Of a stretch of DNA of 7,188 bases, positions 5,885-7,188 are shown piece by piece (within the stretch, counting starts at the first letter, position 1; each line of letters starts with the position of its first letter). The notes under the pieces are model-generated. The model ran no database searches, had not been told where the DNA came from, and was given only the letters and a program-made list of their open reading frames with translations. Position numbers and translations under genes: made by a program. The DNA comes from Rhodospirillales bacterium. GTDB lineage: Bacteria > Pseudomonadota > Alphaproteobacteria > Acetobacterales > Acetobacteraceae. Location of the stretch: assembly GCA_903644035.1 (NCBI GenBank), contig CAHJXG010000280.1, positions 1-7,188 of the forward strand, written 5' to 3'.

Positions 5885-6766
5885 TCAGCGGGTCGGACGC
5901 GGCGGCGTGGCGGTGTAGTCGTAGAAGCCCCGCCCGGCCTTGCGGCCCAGCCAGCCCGCCTCGACATACTTCACCAGCAGCGGGCAGGGGCGGTACTTGC
6001 TGTCCGCCAGCCCCTCGTGCAGCACCTGCATGATGCTGAGGCAGGTGTCCAGCCCGATGAAGTCGGCCAGCTCCAGCGGCCCCATCTTGTGGTTGGCGCC
6101 CAGCCGCAGCGCGCTGTCAATCGCGGTCACGCCGCCGACGCCTTCATACAGGGCGTAGACCGCCTCGTTGATCATCGGCACCAGGATGCGGTTGACGATG
6201 AACGCCGGGAAGTCCTCCGAGACGGCCGTCGTCTTGTCGAGCCTGGCGGCCAGTGCCTGCACAGCCTGGAACGTCGGCTCGTCGGTCGCGATGCCGCGGA
6301 TCACCTCGACGAGCTTCATGACCGGGACCGGGTTCATGAAGTGCATGCCGATGAACTTCTCCGCCCGGTCGGTGCTGGCCCCCAGGCGGGTGATGCTGAT
6401 GCTGCTGGTGTTGCTGGCCAACATGCAGGACGGCTTCAGGTGCGGGGTCAACGCCCGGTAGATGGCGCGCTTGACCTCCTCCTTCTCCGTCGCCGCCTCG
6501 ATCACCAGGTCGGCGTCGGCGAAGCCGGCATAGTCGCTGCTGGGCGTGACCAGCGCCAGCCCGGCCGATTTCTGCGCGTCCGTGATGGCGCCCTTGGCGA
6601 CCTGGCGGTCCATGTTGCGCGCCATCGTCGCCATCGCCTTGTCAAGCGCGTCCGGCTTCATGTCGAGCAGCACGACCGGCAGCCCGGCCAGCGCGCAGAC
6701 ATGCGCGATGCCGCTGCCCATCTGCCCGGCGCCGACGACGCCCACCACCCGGACGTCGGTCGGCAC
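5885..6766 (-). CDS. 3-hydroxybutyryl-CoA dehydrogenase
   Basis: This cytoplasmic enzyme (Hbd/PaaH family) oxidises 3-hydroxyacyl-CoA to the 3-oxo form, or reverses it, with NAD(P), in short-chain fatty-acid or butyrate/PHB metabolism. From the GTG at 6766 it has 293 residues, normal for the family. An N-terminal Rossmann domain carries GAGQMGSGIAHVCALAG (12-28) and D35 for the cofactor ribose. VIEAATE (88-94), ASNTSS (117-122) and GMHFMNPVPVMKLVEV (140-155) include the catalytic H142-E154 pair, and the C-terminal dimerisation domain holds VNR (191-193), DFIGLDT and GRKAGRGFYDY (274-284). An in-frame TTG at 6814 would add 16 residues and overlap the etfA stop. I prefer GTG 6766 because it removes an unconserved Ala/Pro-rich extension and an AGGCGGA-like site lies 10 bases upstream; the choice is uncertain. 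It follows etfA on the same strand, a pairing that fits beta-oxidation-type metabolism. Confidence 0.93.
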   Translation of the reverse strand: MPTDVRVVGVVGAGQMGSGIAHVCALAGLPVVLLDMKPDALDKAMATMARNMDRQVAKGAITDAQKSAGLALVTPSSDYAGFADADLVIEAATEKEEVKRAIYRALTPHLKPSCMLASNTSSISITRLGASTDRAEKFIGMHFMNPVPVMKLVEVIRGIATDEPTFQAVQALAARLDKTTAVSEDFPAFIVNRILVPMINEAVYALYEGVGGVTAIDSALRLGANHKMGPLELADFIGLDTCLSIMQVLHEGLADSKYRPCPLLVKYVEAGWLGRKAGRGFYDYTATPPRPTR

Positions 6767-6810
6767 GGCCTGGGGATCCGCCTGTCCCGGCGCCGGTGAC
6801 AGGCCGATGT

Positions 6811-7188
6811 TCAAGAAGCCCGGCCCAACTCGGCCTCAAGCTCCGGCAGCGCGTTGAACAGGTCGCCGACGAAGCCATAATCCGCCACCTGGAAGATCGG
6901 CGCGTCCTCGTCCTTGTTGATGGCGACGATGACCTTGCTGTCCTTCATCCCCGCCAGGTGCTGGATGGCGCCGCTGATGCCGATGGCGACATAGAGGTCG
7001 GGCGCCACGATCTTGCCGGTCTGCCCGACCTGGTAGTCGTTCGGCACGTAGCCCGCATCGACGGCCGCCCGCGACGCGCCGACGGCGGCGCCCAGCTTGT
7101 CGGCGATCGGCTCCAGCAGCTTGAAGTTCTCGCCGTTCTGCATCCCGCGGCCGCCAGAGATCACGATGCGCGCCGCGGTCAGCTCCGG
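6811..7188 (-). CDS. etfA: Electron transfer flavoprotein alpha subunit, C-terminal part (cut by window edge)
   Basis: ETF accepts electrons from acyl-CoA dehydrogenases and passes them to the ETF-ubiquinone oxidoreductase; the alpha subunit holds FAD. The last 125 residues are present and the reading frame is open to the window edge, so the start lies beyond it. They form the FAD-binding C-terminal domain: [14 protein letters not shown] (9-22), [20 protein letters not shown] (37-56), [20 protein letters not shown] (58-77), and [20 protein letters not shown] (90-109). The SGGRG, G-S-R-x-x-V-D-x-G and INKDxxAPIF motifs are diagnostic. The protein ends shortly after a Glu-rich helix ([10 protein letters not shown]). 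An apparent GTG start at 7164 is inside the domain and is not the real start. The hbd gene follows within 0-45 bases, and etfB would be expected upstream, outside the window. Confidence 0.96.
   Translation of the reverse strand, partial: PELTAARIVISGGRGMQNGENFKLLEPIADKLGAAVGASRAAVDAGYVPNDYQVGQTGKIVAPDLYVAIGISGAIQHLAGMKDSKVIVAINKDEDAPIFQVADYGFVGDLFNALPELEAELGRAS

Overview
The window is a high-GC chromosomal segment of housekeeping and flagellar/cell-cycle genes. CtrA beside a fliI start points to an alphaproteobacterium. The NAD kinase form, a small Pro-rich membrane protein that resembles ones I remember from Acetobacteraceae, and the etfA-hbd pair suggest Rhodospirillales/Acetobacteraceae. 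The family-level placement is inference from protein resemblance, not a search result. No RNA gene, insertion sequence, prophage or CRISPR array is visible.

Layout. Positions 1-324 (minus) hold the N-terminus of the flagellar export ATPase gene fliI. After a 149-bp, relatively AT-rich divergent intergenic region, ctrA (474-1268, plus) encodes the cell-cycle response regulator. It converges on nadK (1370-2200, minus), the NAD kinase. Upstream of nadK on the same strand are a small unrecognised ORF (2200-2469), whose stop overlaps the nadK start by one base, and a one-helix membrane protein with a Pro-rich tail (2537-2926). Diverging from these is a tightly coupled pair on the plus strand: a PhnW-like class V aminotransferase (3048-4163) and formate-tetrahydrofolate ligase fhs (4163-5833), with a TGATG overlap. 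Fhs converges on a minus-strand fatty-acid/electron-transfer pair: 3-hydroxybutyryl-CoA dehydrogenase (5885-6766 or 6814) and the C-terminal part of etfA (6811 to the window end).

How they work together. fliI and ctrA link flagellar assembly and cell-cycle transcription, and their shared upstream region contains dyads, a GANTC site and a GTTAAC half-site. The etfA-hbd pair serves beta-oxidation-type acyl-CoA metabolism: ETF takes electrons from acyl-CoA dehydrogenases, and Hbd carries out the NAD(P)-dependent hydroxyacyl step. The aminotransferase-fhs pair joins amino-group transfer to one-carbon (formate) assimilation. Its real substrate is the least certain and most interesting biochemical question here.

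I did not find an exotic new system. The observations most worth following are the coupled PhnW-like/Fhs pair with an altered cofactor-loop motif, a 10-bp-arm palindrome just upstream of nadK, the small ORF coupled to nadK, and the Q7 substitution and long tail of CtrA.
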